DNA of 64,000 bases from Trifolium pratense (Eukaryota; Streptophyta; Magnoliopsida; Fabales; Fabaceae). Below are positions 1 through 12,100 of this stretch, piece after piece. Within the stretch, counting starts at the first letter, position 1, and every line of letters starts with the position of its first letter. The stretch spans positions 59,970,409 to 60,034,408 of the forward strand of contig NC_060062.1 in assembly GCF_020283565.1 (NCBI RefSeq), read 5' to 3'. The notes below the pieces were generated by a model. The model had not been told where the DNA came from, made no database searches, and worked only from the letters and a program-made list of their open reading frames with translations. Position numbers and translations under genes: made by a program.

Positions 1-236
1 CTAAGTTAAGAAAGGAGGAAACATACACGCGGGCAGAAAATGTAAACATACATGCGAGCAGATATAGACGAGCAGTTATAAACAAGCGTAGATAAATAAA
101 ACGGGCACCTGCCCGGAATTGTCATAAAAATCATACGGGGACAAAAGCCCACTTGTTTCAATATTACAAACCATGGCTCAAAGGCCCCAAAATTCGAAAA
201 GACAAAATAAAATTACAATAGAAAGGCCGGGGAAAT

Positions 237-2254
237 CTACTCCTCGCACCTACCCTCCTGCTCGTGCCCGTCACCTTGCTCGTCTTCTTGACCCTCCTCG
301 AATGTCACGTCAACATCATCCTCTTCTTCATCAGAGTCGGCCAGACCAGCCGGGATAACAATCTGGCCATCCTGGACCTGCCCGTTCACATGCATTCCCC
401 GGGTCACCAGCTCCACGTCAGGATTTAGACACTTAATTTGCTGCACAGCATTCTCAAAGGCGTACTCAGTGCCCTCTACAAAATCATGGGACAGTTGAGC
501 AATCACCTTGACCAAGTCTGCTCGGGTGGTCAGCCCCTCAGCAGCCTTGTGCTCATTCTCGCCCGGAGCCATGGCAGCATTAAGCCTTTCAATCTCAACC
601 CGAGCAGCTTCCAATTCCTCTCCCCTTTTGCGGTGCTCGTCCAGCTGGTCACCCCAGTGTTGTTGCTTCTCCTTGAGGTCATCCACAACAATTTTTAGCT
701 GGTTGATCCGACCTTTGGCCCGCTCGTGCCTGGCCTGGGCGGTGTTCAGCTGCTCGATTAAGGATTCTCGCTCGTCACCAAGAACAAGGGAGCTCGAAAT
801 CATTCGCACCACAGCAGCCATGTCACGAGCATGCTGCTCCTTACGGACCTCAGGCTCTTGGTTGAGAATAGCAGCCCTTTCAGCTTCAAAAACCTCCGGA
901 GGATACTTCTCAAAAAATTTGTCCACGGTAAAGCACCGAGGAACTGGAAACTTGCTGCATGCACCCATGCCCGTCTCCTCAGCCGGGGAATCTTCTTCTC
1001 TTATCCTCTTTGCTGGAGGAGGCCGGGGAGCTGAGGATGGGGTGCCCGCCGAGGTCCCAATAACCTGCACGGAGGGGGTCCCCGGCCTCACTTCCTGGGA
1101 AGCCCTGGCAACAATCTTCTTTTTTCCTCGGCCAGACCTGCTCGCCTTCTCATCCTGCTTGGCCTTCAACATGCGCTCGGCAATGGTTTCCATTTCGTCT
1201 GCAAATAAAAGACGAGCACGTTAGTAAAAGACGAGGAATGCACACAATAATAGCAGAAATTTTTCTAAGTTAAAAAGAAAGGTGAAATACCCAAACAAAG
1301 TTTAACCTCCCCGGCATTTTTGCACTTGAGGAGGGTCCTAGTATTAATAAAGCGGGGAGAAGCCTTAGGCTCCCCGTGTTCATCTCTTATGGTAACTCCC
1401 TTACGAGTCGTCCAGACCCCGGGAGTAAAACCGTCCACGAAAGCCTTCAAACTTTCGAAGGCAGCCATGTCCTCGGGAGACAAGTCTGCGTCCCCGGTTG
1501 TATATTCCTTAGGCTCCTTCAAGAAATGGGTGTACGACCAGCTTAACGGGAACTTAGGGACTGCCCGGACTATAACTTGCCCGCTGGCATCCTTACGGGC
1601 AACACCTTGCTCGTCCCTATCTTCCTCCAGCTCCAATAAACTCTCCCGGGCAGATGAAGACTCAGGCCGGACGACGAAGTACCTCTCCTTGAAATCCTTA
1701 ACGGAATCTACGAACATCTTGAATAATTTAACATCCTCGTGATGCTTTAATGAAACCCAATTCTGACGAGGTGCTCGCCCAACCTCCCTCGTCGGCTTAC
1801 GCTGAATCTTGAAGATTCTAAAGAAAAGGGGAAGAGTGGGAAGAACGCCTTTATACGTACAGAGGTGCTCGAATCCCATAATAAAAGACCACGAGTTTGG
1901 ATGCAGCTGCGACGGAGCCACCTGCAAGGCTTTAAGCACGCTGGCCGCAAAGGGGCTGAACGGCAGCCTGAGCCCCATCTCCTTAAATACAAATTCGTAC
2001 ATAGCGAAACCATGCCCGTCAAAAGACGAGCACACCCGTTCACCCTCCCCGGGTATACGGGTCGACCAATTGTGAAGCCCGTCTGCTCTCGGCTGCTCGA
2101 CGGTCATATATAATCTTGGATCCTGGGAACTAAGCGCCGAGGCTATTCCCCGGGGTTCTGGAGCAACCCAATCCAGCGCAGGATCGGTTATGCAGTCGAC
2201 CAATGAATACTTCTCCGCACCCTGGCTTTCCACAACCTCCTCGGACTCTGACAT
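237..2254 (-). CDS. Spliced antisense additional ORF of the Gypsy element (transposon protein, PF04195-like)
   Basis: Two minus-strand open frames, 1291-2254 and 237-1198, join across a 92-bp intron (1199-1290: donor GTATTTCACC, acceptor TTTATTTGCAG). The split codon becomes Asp and the result is one 641-aa protein. Residues about 60-150 resemble the plant 'putative gypsy type transposon' domain (Transposase_28, PF04195), including the motif QVAPSQLHPNSWSFIMGFEH. The second exon has a Pro/Ser-rich basic linker, then a long Glu/Lys/Arg-rich predicted coiled coil, and ends in an acidic tail. Its biochemical role is not known. It runs opposite to the retrotransposon's own transcription. The frame is intact, which suggests a young element. 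The splice is inferred from consensus sites and the clean frame join. Confidence 0.7.
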
Positions 2255-2420
2255 TTTATAACCTGAAATGCAGCAAAAACAAAGTGAATTCGATAATCAA
2301 ATCCACCCTTTCACCGCAATTCAAGTGAAAGGGCGCAGGATAGGACGAGGACGCTGTCCCCGACCAAAGCCCTTTTCAAATGGCAAACAAAATCAAACCG
2401 AGGAGGGTAGTCCAGGTGAA

Positions 2421-2665
2421 AGACGGGGAGATAAGCTTCCCGGCATGAAGTTTAAACAACGAAATTCATGCAAAAATTGCTAAGTCAAAAAGGGGGGAGA
2501 TAGGCTCCCCGTCACGAAGTTAAACTATCTAAAGTTTAAAACGGGGAGATAGGCTCCCCGTCACTCAAATAAACTATCAAAAGTTTGAAACGAGGAGATA
2601 GGCTCCCCGTCACTAGTCATCTAGCCTAAAGTTTTAAAGGGGAGGAAATCTCCTCGGCACTAAGT
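2421..2665. repeat. Tandem hairpin repeats in the Gypsy 3' spacer
   Basis: Five units begin near 2421, 2491, 2541, 2591 and 2637, spaced 46-70 bp apart. Each centres on an inverted repeat of the form GGGGAG-ATAGG-CTCCCC. Between them lies an AT-rich linker with AAGTTTAAA-like sequence. In the last unit both arms have changed (GAGGA / TCCTC) and still pair. Tandem repeats upstream of the 3' LTR are common in Tat/Ogre-type elements. Confidence 0.8.
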
Positions 2666-3000
2666 TCATATGGTGCCCGGCACATTCATCCTAATGTTCA
2701 TAAGTTCATGCAATCTTCATGTAAAAACGCCCAAAACTGGGCAGGAACAACAAAAAATGGATCAAAAGAGCAAAATTTGAAAGAATTACCTTGAATATGA
2801 ATGAGATCTGAAGAACGATTTGACTAGTAAGTTGAAACTTCAGAGAATTCACAATTGAAGAAAGAGAGTGAAAAGTAAGAATGAAGTTCACTCTCCTCTA
2901 TTATATAGATCAAGCCAGGGGAGTGAAGAGACGCTTTGATCCAATGGTCCTTACACTCCCTCGTAAAAATCAAAGCAGTAAATGCGCCCTTTCGCATTCC

Positions 3001-3345
3001 CAGTAACAAAACCTCCTCGTCATAGTAACGAGCAATAAAACCCCCTCGTTGCTAACTTCCTCGTCATAAGCAACGAGCAACAATTCTTTCTTGAGAAATC
3101 ATCTCCTCGTCATCATTACGCGCAACAATACTTCTCGTTGTTATCTCTTCGCTATGGCAACGAGCAACTGATCCATCTTGTGCAATATCTCCTCGCAGGA
3201 GATACGAGCAACTCATACTTCCTCGTAACCATAATTACGAGCAGGATATTAAACACCCTCGAAAAATCGATTCGTGCAAAACATTGCAGATACCTGCTAC
3301 GAGCAAGGCCTTGACGAGCAAGTTCCTCGTCCACATTCGTTCAAG
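3001..3345. repeat. Array of degenerate CTCGT / ACGAG hairpins
   Basis: About nine pairs of CCTCGT followed 8-20 bases later by ACGAGCAA fill this stretch, with unrelated loop sequence between the arms. Examples start near 3013, 3058, 3104, 3190 and 3221. The spacing is irregular, so this is not a simple tandem repeat. It belongs to the same retrotransposon 3' region as the preceding array. Confidence 0.65.
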
Positions 3346-3433
3346 AGAGGTTGCAAGGAAACTTCCTTTTGCACTTGGGCACACATCTAAAGTCATCACT
3401 CCTATGCCTAGGAGCAACGACTTGGGGGGCTCC

Positions 3434-3877
3434 TGTTCTGGACTAGACTAATGCTAGTCCACCTAGACCCTCACAAAGTCCACATGGCTTGCCCAATCAC
3501 CGCCATGTCAGCATGGCACAACCTCTCAACCAAGATAGGGTAAAATTACTACTCTACCCACTATCTAAGGGTAATATCTTGGCAGTCCCTCTTAATGGGC
3601 CTTGGCTAATCCAGCCCACTAAGAGGACCTTTGGCCCAGAGCTGGGGGCTATAAATACTCTCCCTCATGGGAGAGCAAGGTAGAACACTATTCATTATTG
3701 CAATTACTCTCTCTCTCTAACTTCTCTCTAGTATCTCTTTTGCTCTCTACCCTTACTGACTTAGGCATCGGAGCACCTGCAGGTACAACCCCCCCCTCCG
3801 TGGATCATCTGCTCGGATTACTGCCTACCACCTGCTCAACGGACTTCCAGCTGGCCTTCTACCTGTTCTGATCAACA
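3434..3877 (+). repeat. 3' LTR of the Gypsy element
   Basis: The 444-bp LTR begins TGTTCTGGAC and ends GATCAACA. It holds a TATA box (3650-3656), then a CT-rich leader with ACTCTCTCTCTCT and a run of C's, as in many plant Gypsy LTRs. The left boundary is set by the polypurine tract and the right by the CA terminus. Only one LTR lies in the window, so its age cannot be estimated. Confidence 0.7.
3650..3656 (+). promoter_or_regulatory. LTR TATA box
   Basis: TATAAAT follows GGGGGC in the LTR. A transcript from here would start near 3680, just before the CT-rich stretch. This motif sets the orientation of the element. Confidence 0.6.
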
Positions 3878-3888
3878 GTTAAGATCAA

Positions 3889-4002
3889 CTTCATATGTCT
3901 CTTAAAAAACTAAAAACCAAATCAACAGCTATCAATATCGAAGAAGCGGTTTCATTGACTTCGTATGTCTCTTAAAAAACTAAAAACCAAATCAACGGCT
4001 TG
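3889..4002 (+). repeat. Two-copy 70-bp direct repeat next to the LTR
   Basis: A near-identical segment of about 40 bp (TATGTCTCTTAAAAAACTAA and onward) occurs at 3894 and again at 3964, a period of 70 bp. It lies immediately outside the LTR. Whether it belongs to an older element or to host DNA is not clear. Confidence 0.7.
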
Positions 4003-6716
4003 CACACAGCGTTAACGTTGGGAGTTACAATACCCGGTCTAAGATTCCTCCTCTGGCATACTCTCAATGATTCCTTTATGGAGTACTAGAGTGAAATATA
4101 GAGGTGTTGGCTAGTCTATTTATCTTAAGATCCTTAATGTTTTAGACATTATTCTCAAGAGCATAACATCCACAGATGTGTGCAAAATATGTTTAACTCA
4201 ACCATACGATAAGCTGAACTATAAAAGACCAAACTATATTAAATAGTTCATGAATTGAACCACAAATTTTAAAACGAGTTATAATGTAGTATAAAAAATA
4301 AAGGTAACATCAAAATATGCAATAGTGATATGGTTTGCAAAAAAGTGCAGTAGGATAAGTATTCAGTTGATTTTAGGTGCTTAGCTTTTGTACTATTGTG
4401 TTTGCTGGGCCGAATATGAATCAAAATTAATCACTTTTAAGATATCCTTGCTTGTTTATTCCGAACGAATCAATCAATATTGTGTAAAAGTAAAATAGGT
4501 AGGGATTCATGAATTTGTCCATTACCAATTCATCGTACCAACATTGGAACATCCAAGGATAAATCAAACATGACCACTTATTTCCACTTAGATGCAAGTC
4601 ACATCACCATGTGCTCTAAGTCTCCAAGGAATAGTTCATACTTCATATGAATGAATATGACAATAGGGAGGCAGATAGACACCCGTCTATACTTCATTTG
4701 TTGTCATCATGTTATTATATAAATAAATTTTTCTTTTTAAATTCAATAAATAAAGAGAAGAGGAGATCAATAAATGATATCAGATGCAAGATTTGTTAGG
4801 TCACCTAACATTACAATGCATAACCTTTTGAGATTTGATCCAAAAACAAGGATGTGTGAGCCGAAAACCTCGACCAAAAAACCAATGCTTTTAAAAACTA
4901 CAATTCGTGAATTCTAAAAATCCTACGATGCATTATCCCGGTTTATTTTTTGGGGCATTTTTTACCAACATTCAAAGTCACTTCAAAAGTACACATCCTA
5001 AGAAAAAAAAAGTCAAATTTTATTTACCTTGCAATCGAACTCTAGATTACCGAGCCCAAACCTAGAGATTAATACTAAAAAAAAGTATATATCATATTTG
5101 GATAGCTAGAATAGACTTTGGGTTTTGAATTGTTAAGGTCTTTCTGTGCCACCAAATCTTACCATGGCTCAAATAAGAATCATAATAAAAGAAATACCAG
5201 AAGAGAAAGGCAAAAATAAAGCATGTACACTTGTGAACAACCATCTTCATAGAAGTAAAAATAAAGTAGATGAAAGCTAATACATTGAATCTAATTGGTT
5301 CATTAATGTATCTTGTACTACTAGACTAGGTCAGACATAATATTTGTTGTAAGCTTCTCTTATGGTTCATGCATTAAAAATGATATGATGTGAATCAAAT
5401 TTTTATAGAAAAAGTTGTCTTAGCTCGGCTAGAGCGCGTGTCTTTTATAGGTTCAAGTTCAACTTCTATAGAAATCGATCGGTCTTTCAAATCATTATAA
5501 TATAATAAATATTATCTTTTGTGTTAATCCTCCAGTTTCAAGGGAAGAGATTCGCGGATTCAAATTTGGCCGCGTGATAATTTGTTTTTTTGGTGAAATT
5601 TATTAATTCCTTAAATCCAATTACTTTGCTAATATATAAATTTGTAGAGGTCGGCGGTTTCCCACTTATTCATCTTAAGGAGGAAAATTATGACCAGACA
5701 ACTTGACAAAAAAGAAGAGTCATCATATATATTAATCAAATAGTTCACATTCTTATTCCTATTTTGGATTTTTTTTATTTTTTTTTTTACAGTTTGAATC
5801 CAATTTTCTGAAGCCACAACATGAATTATTATTCGTCTTCAAAAAAAAAAAAAAAACATGAATTATTATTCGTGCGAAACAATTTCAAGATGCATCCCTA
5901 CTGTCTGTATGTCATGAAATGGCATTGAGAATTGAGAGTACGAGACTTTTTCTCCACCTGTGCAAGATAAGATTTCTTTTGACCAAAAAAATGAAATCAT
6001 CTGAGAATATAGGGAGAAGATTCATCTATTCAAATTATGCATTTGAAAAAAACCCCAAATTTGCAGGTCCAAATAAAAAGTTATCGGCAAAACTCACACA
6101 AACTAATTATTGAGAAGTAAAAAATTACAAGTTCAATTGTTCAAACCTGCATATCAAATGTTACTACACATATAATTTGAGTTGTATTTTCAGACAATTT
6201 ATATAGTACGAATGTGCACTTTCAAAAACATGGATATTTTTAAATAGTATGGCCATAGTGAAAAGGTAGTAGTGCCCTTCAAAATATTACTTGCTTTCTA
6301 CGCCTTGTCGAGGTTTGATTTTCTTTCCTCGTAAAAGAACCTTCAAGCCTAACCTAATGCAACATGTTTGATTGGAGTAAGGTATTTTAAACCAATCATA
6401 CCCCAACAATATTGATAGAGTTCGATAACCATTACATTTTAAACCAATTATCAGTATGTACTAAACCCACGATAAAATCCAAAATTTACAACACTGCGCA
6501 TCAATCACTTGCACTAGACTCAAATTGTCTTAACATGTGCTCGTATATCTTTACTCAGCATTTGCTTCTGATACAAGGATAAACAACCAAATGAACACAT
6601 ACAATAACACTACCTTGAAAAAAACTCGTTTCAGTATTGCAAAAGCTATTAATGGTATCCAACAAAGGAACACAAAATGGTTTACAGAAGTTGAGCACCC
6701 ACCAAAGTATACAACC
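4003..6716. other. AT-rich intergenic DNA with retroposon scraps
   Basis: I see no gene here. 5652-5710 matches the 3' half of the SINE at 42759 (CCCACTTATTCATCTTAAGG and a poly-A-like end). 5398-5590 contains a possible second tRNA-like SINE relic with a box-B-like GGTTCAAGTTC. A short poly(A) insertion with 19-bp flanking repeats lies at 5818-5873. The right end should include the 3' UTR of GOS11. Confidence 0.5.
5818..5873 (+). mobile_element. Ultra-short retroposon tail with 19-bp target duplication
   Basis: A 19-bp repeat (AACATGAATTATTATTCGT) at 5818-5836 and 5855-5873 flanks an 18-bp insert made of CTTC followed by 14 A. CTTC-poly(A) equals the tail of the LINE-like fragment at 37518-37588. 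This looks like an extreme 5' truncation of target-primed reverse transcription. Confidence 0.6.
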
Positions 6717-9700
6717 TCATTTGGTTATCCAGTAAATCAAAATCAGAAATGTGCATACAGATGCAACTAGGGTAAGTATAAGGGTATCCATTGACTTTTT
6801 TCGCTTTATTGACGAGAGTATGTTATTTACCTGCAATTTTATTCAAAGTAGTACATTAAATGAACAAAATTCAAAACAGCAGGATATGGACTCCCTACAA
6901 TTGGGAGATGCAGGAAATATGTGCTATCAATCTTAACCATTAAAGGTTTGTTTGCATTGGCTTATTCTAGCTTATCCACTGACATAAGCAATTGTGAAAC
7001 TGTTTGGGAGAGCAATACGTTGTTTCCAGCTTATTTTCTCATAAGCTCTCCAAGATAACTTATGAAAATAACTTAAAGCTTATATTAAAACAATTTATTT
7101 TTATTATCTTTTGCGATAAAAAATAACCTATGCATAAGAACTTATATGATAAACACGTGCTATAAACTCGTAAATTGTTAATCCAAACAAGGTCAAAATC
7201 AAGATCACACAGCTCAAATTTCGAGCTTCTTTTTTTAAATCCAATTTATTGTCATTGAAATTTATTTCAACTTTATTCCATATCATTTTTTAGGGGGTAG
7301 TCCTTATTCAATTTCAAAAAACAATATATGAATGGCCAAAAGGAAAATGGTTAAAATGCCAAAAAATCTGTGATTATAAGAGTCATACCGTAGGGAGGCG
7401 ACTGCTCACGTTGCTGAGCTTTGAATTGATGCCACCAAATGTTGAACGCTGGAAGACAAGTGCCCCTAGTGTTGCTTGTGCTTGTGAAATTACATTGTCC
7501 ACCTGCACCACAAGGAATAAGAAGAACAAGAATACCGTTTCTTGCATATGAAAATCAGATTGAAATTCCAAAACATGGATTTTAGCATTTCTTGCATATA
7601 AAATTCCAAAAAAGTTCATAGCTAACATAACAATGTGGCTAAAGCATTCCACTTGGAAAAATGGATTAAAAAGAAAGAAAACAACATTTTATATTAGAAA
7701 ATATGACTGACATGTCCAGTATTTCGACTGATAGATGCATGCTCTTTTAGTAGTGTATGCTGTTCAGATTCGCCACCGTCTTCCAAATCTAATCTTGTCC
7801 GATCAAATTCTTTAAAATTGTCTAAAAGAGAAGCGTGTTCTTTCTTAGCTCGAAGACTTGAGCGAAGACGGTAAAATTCCTGCGGTTCAATTACATCTAA
7901 GCTTAGTGCATATACTATTAACAAAACCAAATAAAAAATTACAAATTTTGGGGAGATCATAGAATTGAACAATATAATTCAATTACAAGATAAAAGCAAG
8001 AAAAAACAAGCATCTGAACCATTCATTGAATACCTGAGTGATATCTTGAAGAATTTCTTGGTGTCTAGTCAAAGTGTGAGAAACCATATCTGAACCACCA
8101 GATGATACCAAAACGTGCATCTGTGAGTTTACTTGTTGGAGTTGATTTATTAACCGCTCAATCCAAGACTCTACATCACTCTCTGTAGCGTCACCTTTTG
8201 TTGAAACATTGGTAGAAACTAATTTACGATAAGCACTCATCTGCTCGTCCAATTGAGCTTCAAGTTTTCTTGCCTGCAAAGATTGTGGAAAAACAATTCT
8301 GCTATCAATAATTTGTTTTCCTTGTCTAAGAAATTGAAAATATTTGAAAACTAGGTAGCCGCAAAGGAAGACAAAAACAACTTGCACAAATGCACCTTCA
8401 AGCTAATTAAAAAAATAGTCCAACTCCACGAGTCTTTTTTATCATTATTGTGATGATGATCAAGTCATATAAATGGCAAACACAACACCTCATTGGCAAT
8501 CAAAATAGTTCAATAAACCAACCATTCTTCCAGGATGCGGGACTCAGCATCCAAGAAAACTATATTAAACAAATACTATATGAATTGCATGTTTGAATAT
8601 TGTAAGAGCCTATTGAGAGTCAAAACAACAAAACTTTATGTAAGCTTTCAATTGCAACTCGCGTAAATACTGATGCTTAGAAAATCATATAAGTTGCAAC
8701 AAAAGTTACCATTCTAATGCATGAAAGTTGTTTGTACTTTGTAGACTGTATGTATTATCTTAACTGTTCACTGCCAAAATGCACCTATATAAACCAAAAG
8801 CAATAACACAATTTACAACTTATCTGTTTAGTCACTCAAAATCACTTCTTAGTTTCTACTCATCATTTGATGTTACCATGTTGGAAACCACACAACCAAA
8901 TTCCTACATCATCTTTGATGACTAGATTATCGCAGAGGCAGAACCAATCTCTTGTAAGTACAATAACCCTGACAGGTACTTCTATATAATATTTGTCTGA
9001 CCCAAATTCACTCTCTGTAGGTACACAATGCAAAGAACTTTATTTTCCAAACAAACATTAGGCACGCTTCTAATCAGACAGTCCTATATACCAAATCAAA
9101 ATGAACCTAATCAATGAGTATTAAGTGTTATGTTTCATTCCACTTTTGCAGGAGGCAAAATTGATTTCAAAGCCGCAGAATTGATTTTGACATGTTTGGA
9201 TGCTAGAATTTGGAGTATTTGCCCCGAATTCATTGTTTAACCACTTTTATATGAATGTTTTCAAACATAGATGACTTAAAATAAAACTCACTTTTAGCCG
9301 GAATCAATTTTACATAACTAACTCGTTCAAAATCAGTTTTTGTCATCACTTTTAGCCACTAATGTAATGTTCAAAATCATTTTTCCGTAAATGTATCCAA
9401 ACATAAAGCAGTTTATGTTCAACTCAATTTTAAGTAAAATAAATTTTACAAAATCAAATTAATTCAAAATAAATTTTTATCACCACAAAAACAAATGAAT
9501 CTTTATAAAAACCTAACAAAATCATGTCGAAAGCACATGGATAGAATATGATATACAATGATGAATTCCCAATCAATCAAATCACGACAAATAGAAAAAT
9601 CGAAACTTTGGCAAGTAAGGGATTCAAATTGTGCATAAAAATATCAGTTACAGCATTAAAAAAAATAATAAAAATGAAAGAAAAGAATTGGAACCTGTTT

Positions 9701-9739
9701 TCGAAGAGAATCCCAAGAAGTAGGTAACTCCATCTCCAT
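6717..9739 (-). CDS. GOS11: Golgi SNARE GOS11 (Golgi SNAP receptor complex member 1-like)
   Basis: Five coding exons: 9695-9739, 8034-8273, 7712-7879, 7389-7502 and 6717-6830. All introns are phase 0 with GT/AG ends. They give 226 aa, close to the roughly 223 aa of Arabidopsis GOS11. The protein is a Qb-SNARE for intra-Golgi and ER-Golgi vesicle fusion. The N-terminus (MELPTSWDSLRKQ) and LEDG and QAQATLGALVFQRSTFGGIN match the family. The last exon carries the basic IKRKKSMDT stretch and a C-terminal membrane anchor ending YWITK. Two in-frame ATGs (9739 and 9733) are possible; homologues begin near the second. Intron 4 contains a MITE-like element, and intron 1 (8274-9694) is long and repeat-rich. 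Confidence 0.93.
6942..7196. mobile_element. MITE-like element in GOS11 intron 4
   Basis: The ends are imperfect inverted repeats: GGTTTGTTTGCATTGGCTTA on the left and a GTTAATCCAAACAAGG-type end on the right. The interior is rich in CTTAT/ATAAG. Boundaries are approximate and no clear target duplication was found. Confidence 0.45.
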
Positions 9740-10141
9740 GGCTGAAAATGAAAAATTGAAAGTTTGAATCGAAAGAAAGAATGAGTAATGAATGAGATTA
9801 TGATGAAATTTTTTGGGTTGTTTGACGATGAAGACAGGGCGTCTGCTCCCGCGGCGACAAACGACTTGGTGATTGCTTCTTCCCTCCTCCTTTTTATGTA
9901 TTATTATGAGTTTTAAATGTAGTTTAGGATAAAATAGTTTATAAAAATATAATTTTCACTTGTGTGAATTTATAAAATAATATAAAATTTAATTTTATAC
10001 TGTATAAATTGTTTACATAAATTCAAAAATAAGTTAATCCGAACGAGCTTTTCCTGTATTTTATTTATTTATTTTTACGGTAGAAAGAGATTAAAAACAT
10101 ATTATTAAATAAAAAGAGTTTGCTTACTTTCTAATGAACAA

Positions 10142-10190
10142 ATTTGGATCTAACCTTTTGTCAAAAAAAAAAAAATATTTGGATCTAACC
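10142..10190 (+). mobile_element. Ultra-short retroposon tail with 14-bp target duplication
   Basis: ATTTGGATCTAACC at 10142-10155 and 10177-10190 flanks a 21-bp insert, TTTTGTC then an A-run. TTTGTC-poly(A) resembles the 3' tail of the local tRNA-like SINE family (TTGACC-poly(A) in the full copy). Confidence 0.6.
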
Positions 10191-10461
10191 TACTGCTTTC
10201 TAATTAACTGTTTTATAATGTTTGTAAGAATATTTTAAGAATTCACTCAAAAAGAATTGTTGTGATTTTTAGTAATTCATAATTAGCATTGTTTTCTTGG
10301 TAAAAATATAATTATCATTATTATAAATCATCTTAATAAGTTATATTATTTTTTTATAAAGAAAGCATCTTAATTCTTAACTATGTGTAGAAATTTATAT
10401 ATGTTAAGTTATAGGATTATATAATTATTTTGAACCATTTTTGTGCAAAGATACATGTTAT

Positions 10462-10700
10462 GTTTGGTACAATTAAGAGATAGCGGATAACTAATAGTTT
10501 ACGGTTGAAAAGTTAGTAGGATGAAATTATGGTGGTTGATAAATTTAATTGTTCTAATTACAAAATGACATAAAAATATATGGTTAGTGAGTAGTTATTA
10601 TATTTTTTAAAAAATAAAGACATAATAAATTAAAATAATAAGGGTAAAAATAGGAAAAAAAAATGTAAAAAACAACTATAAGTTATAAGTTCATACGCAT
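10462..10700. mobile_element. Decayed Tourist-type MITE relic
   Basis: The stretch contains TTTGGTACAATTAAG, a GTGAGTAGTTATTA block, AGGGTAAAAATAGG and CTATAAGTTATAAG. These match, in the same order, the interior of the intact element at 13701-14101. The ends are eroded. Confidence 0.4.
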
Positions 10701-10937
10701 GGTTATACTAGACTATATGAGATATAGAGCTTAGTTATCGATCAGTATATTTCGAGATCAAGAAACACAATATTGAACTATACAAGGATGACATAATTTA
10801 TGCTTCGTGATCAATATAGATATTGAAGGCAAAAGAGTAATTATATGCACGATCTTTATTACATAATAGTTTCGTCATATCGCCTAACATAGAACATACA
10901 TGTGAGAAAATAAATAAGTAGGGACTTCTTATTTAAT

Positions 10938-11280
10938 GGCTTAACTACACATTTGGTCGCTTACGTTTATTTTAGGTTTCAATTTGGTCCCTTACGTTTA
11001 AAAAGTATCAATTTGGTCCCTTACGTTTATTTTAGGTTTCAATTTGGTCCTTTCCGTCAATTTTGTCACTAACACCGTTTGAACAGTACACGTGTCAGTG
11101 TGTCCAAGTGCCACGTGTCAGTCCACATGTGCAAATTGACTGCCACATGTGACAAAATTGACGGAAATGACTAACTTGAAACCTAAAATAAACGTAAGGG
11201 ACCAAATTGATACTTTTTAAACGTAAAGGACCAAATTGAAACCTAAAATAAATGTAAGGGACCAAATGTATAGTTAAGCC
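10938..11280. mobile_element. Mutator-type (MULE) MITE, 343 bp
   Basis: Terminal inverted repeats GGCTTAACTACACATTTGGT and its near-complement are flanked by a perfect 9-bp target duplication, TTATTTAAT, at 10929-10937 and 11281-11289. A 9-bp duplication is diagnostic of Mutator-like elements. The arms are long, about 120 bp, and consist of repeated 'TTTGGTCCCTTACGTTTA' blocks. It has no coding capacity. It lies between GOS11 and NIP6;1. Confidence 0.85.
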
Positions 11281-12100
11281 TTATTTAATTAGTAAAATTG
11301 TAGAAACACAGTACAATGTAAAGTAGGATGTGTTTGAATGAAATGCAGTGCACCATGTGATATAGTGTGCATTAATAAATCTATAAATAAGACTCATTAG
11401 GACGCATGTTTCTTATCTTAACCATAAGAAAATAGAAAATCCTAATTATAGTTCTCTATTCTCTCTCAGAAAGCACCAAATTAAAATAGTCACTTTCAAC
11501 TTGTATTTGAAGGAACTCCATGTCTTGAACAAACTATAAGGATAAATTGGATAATCTCAATCTCATAGTAAGGCCTCAAAAGACCATGAAGTTGCCACTA
11601 GCACAACTCCCTTTGCATCTCTAAAAGCAGTTCTAACACCCCATTTCTTGTTAACTAGAACTGCAACATCTATATTTAATTTGGATTTTGTATTCTTAAT
11701 TATGATTTTGTTTTCTTGTTTCTTTTTTTTTTTCCTTTATCTCATGCAACCAAATTCAAACTAATTAGAGGTTTAACTTTAATTATTATTTGATGCATTT
11801 GAACACAAACATATTGCAATATGTGCATATATATGTAGCAACTAGTTAGGGATGCATGCATCAATTGCAGTACTCAATCAATCGCTCATTATTTTTATTT
11901 TATTTTTGACAACACTTCTTTCCTAATTACAAAACTATATCGTGTTTAACTATTATCATACAAAGATTTTTTTTTTCCTAAAGACAAAACCCTAATAATC
12001 CAAAATTCGCCAACAGGATAAGTAAAGTCAGACCAAAAGAAATATCATCCAAAAGTCGAACATAGATTCTTCCAATGCAATCTTTGGGATGAGTATGTCA

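Larger units (their letters stand above)
1..3877 (+). mobile_element. 3' part of a Ty3/Gypsy (Tat-lineage-like) LTR retrotransposon
   Basis: This block is far more GC-rich than the rest of the window. It ends in a TG...CA LTR (3434-3877) preceded by a purine-rich tract (CTTGGGGGGCTCC, 3421-3433) that fits a polypurine tract. The LTR carries a plus-strand TATA box, so the element runs left to right and its gag-pol lies beyond the left edge. Between pol and the 3' LTR it has an antisense gene (237-2254) and a hairpin-rich spacer (2421-3345). An additional antisense ORF upstream of the 3' LTR is known for Tat-lineage Gypsy elements such as Grande, which is why I assign that lineage. The first 236 bases are non-coding element sequence. 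The target duplication cannot be tested because the other end is outside the window. Confidence 0.75.

Noticed and set aside
508..1224. Plus-strand 238-aa open frame
   Set aside because: It is the antisense shadow of the spliced transposon gene at 237-2254; composition is Ser/Arg-rich without family similarity.
2421..3345. CRISPR-like array
   Set aside because: Plant nuclear DNA; unit spacing is irregular and arms rather than whole repeats are conserved. It is retrotransposon spacer.
6537..6770. Plus-strand 77-aa open frame
   Set aside because: It overlaps the last coding exon of GOS11 on the other strand.
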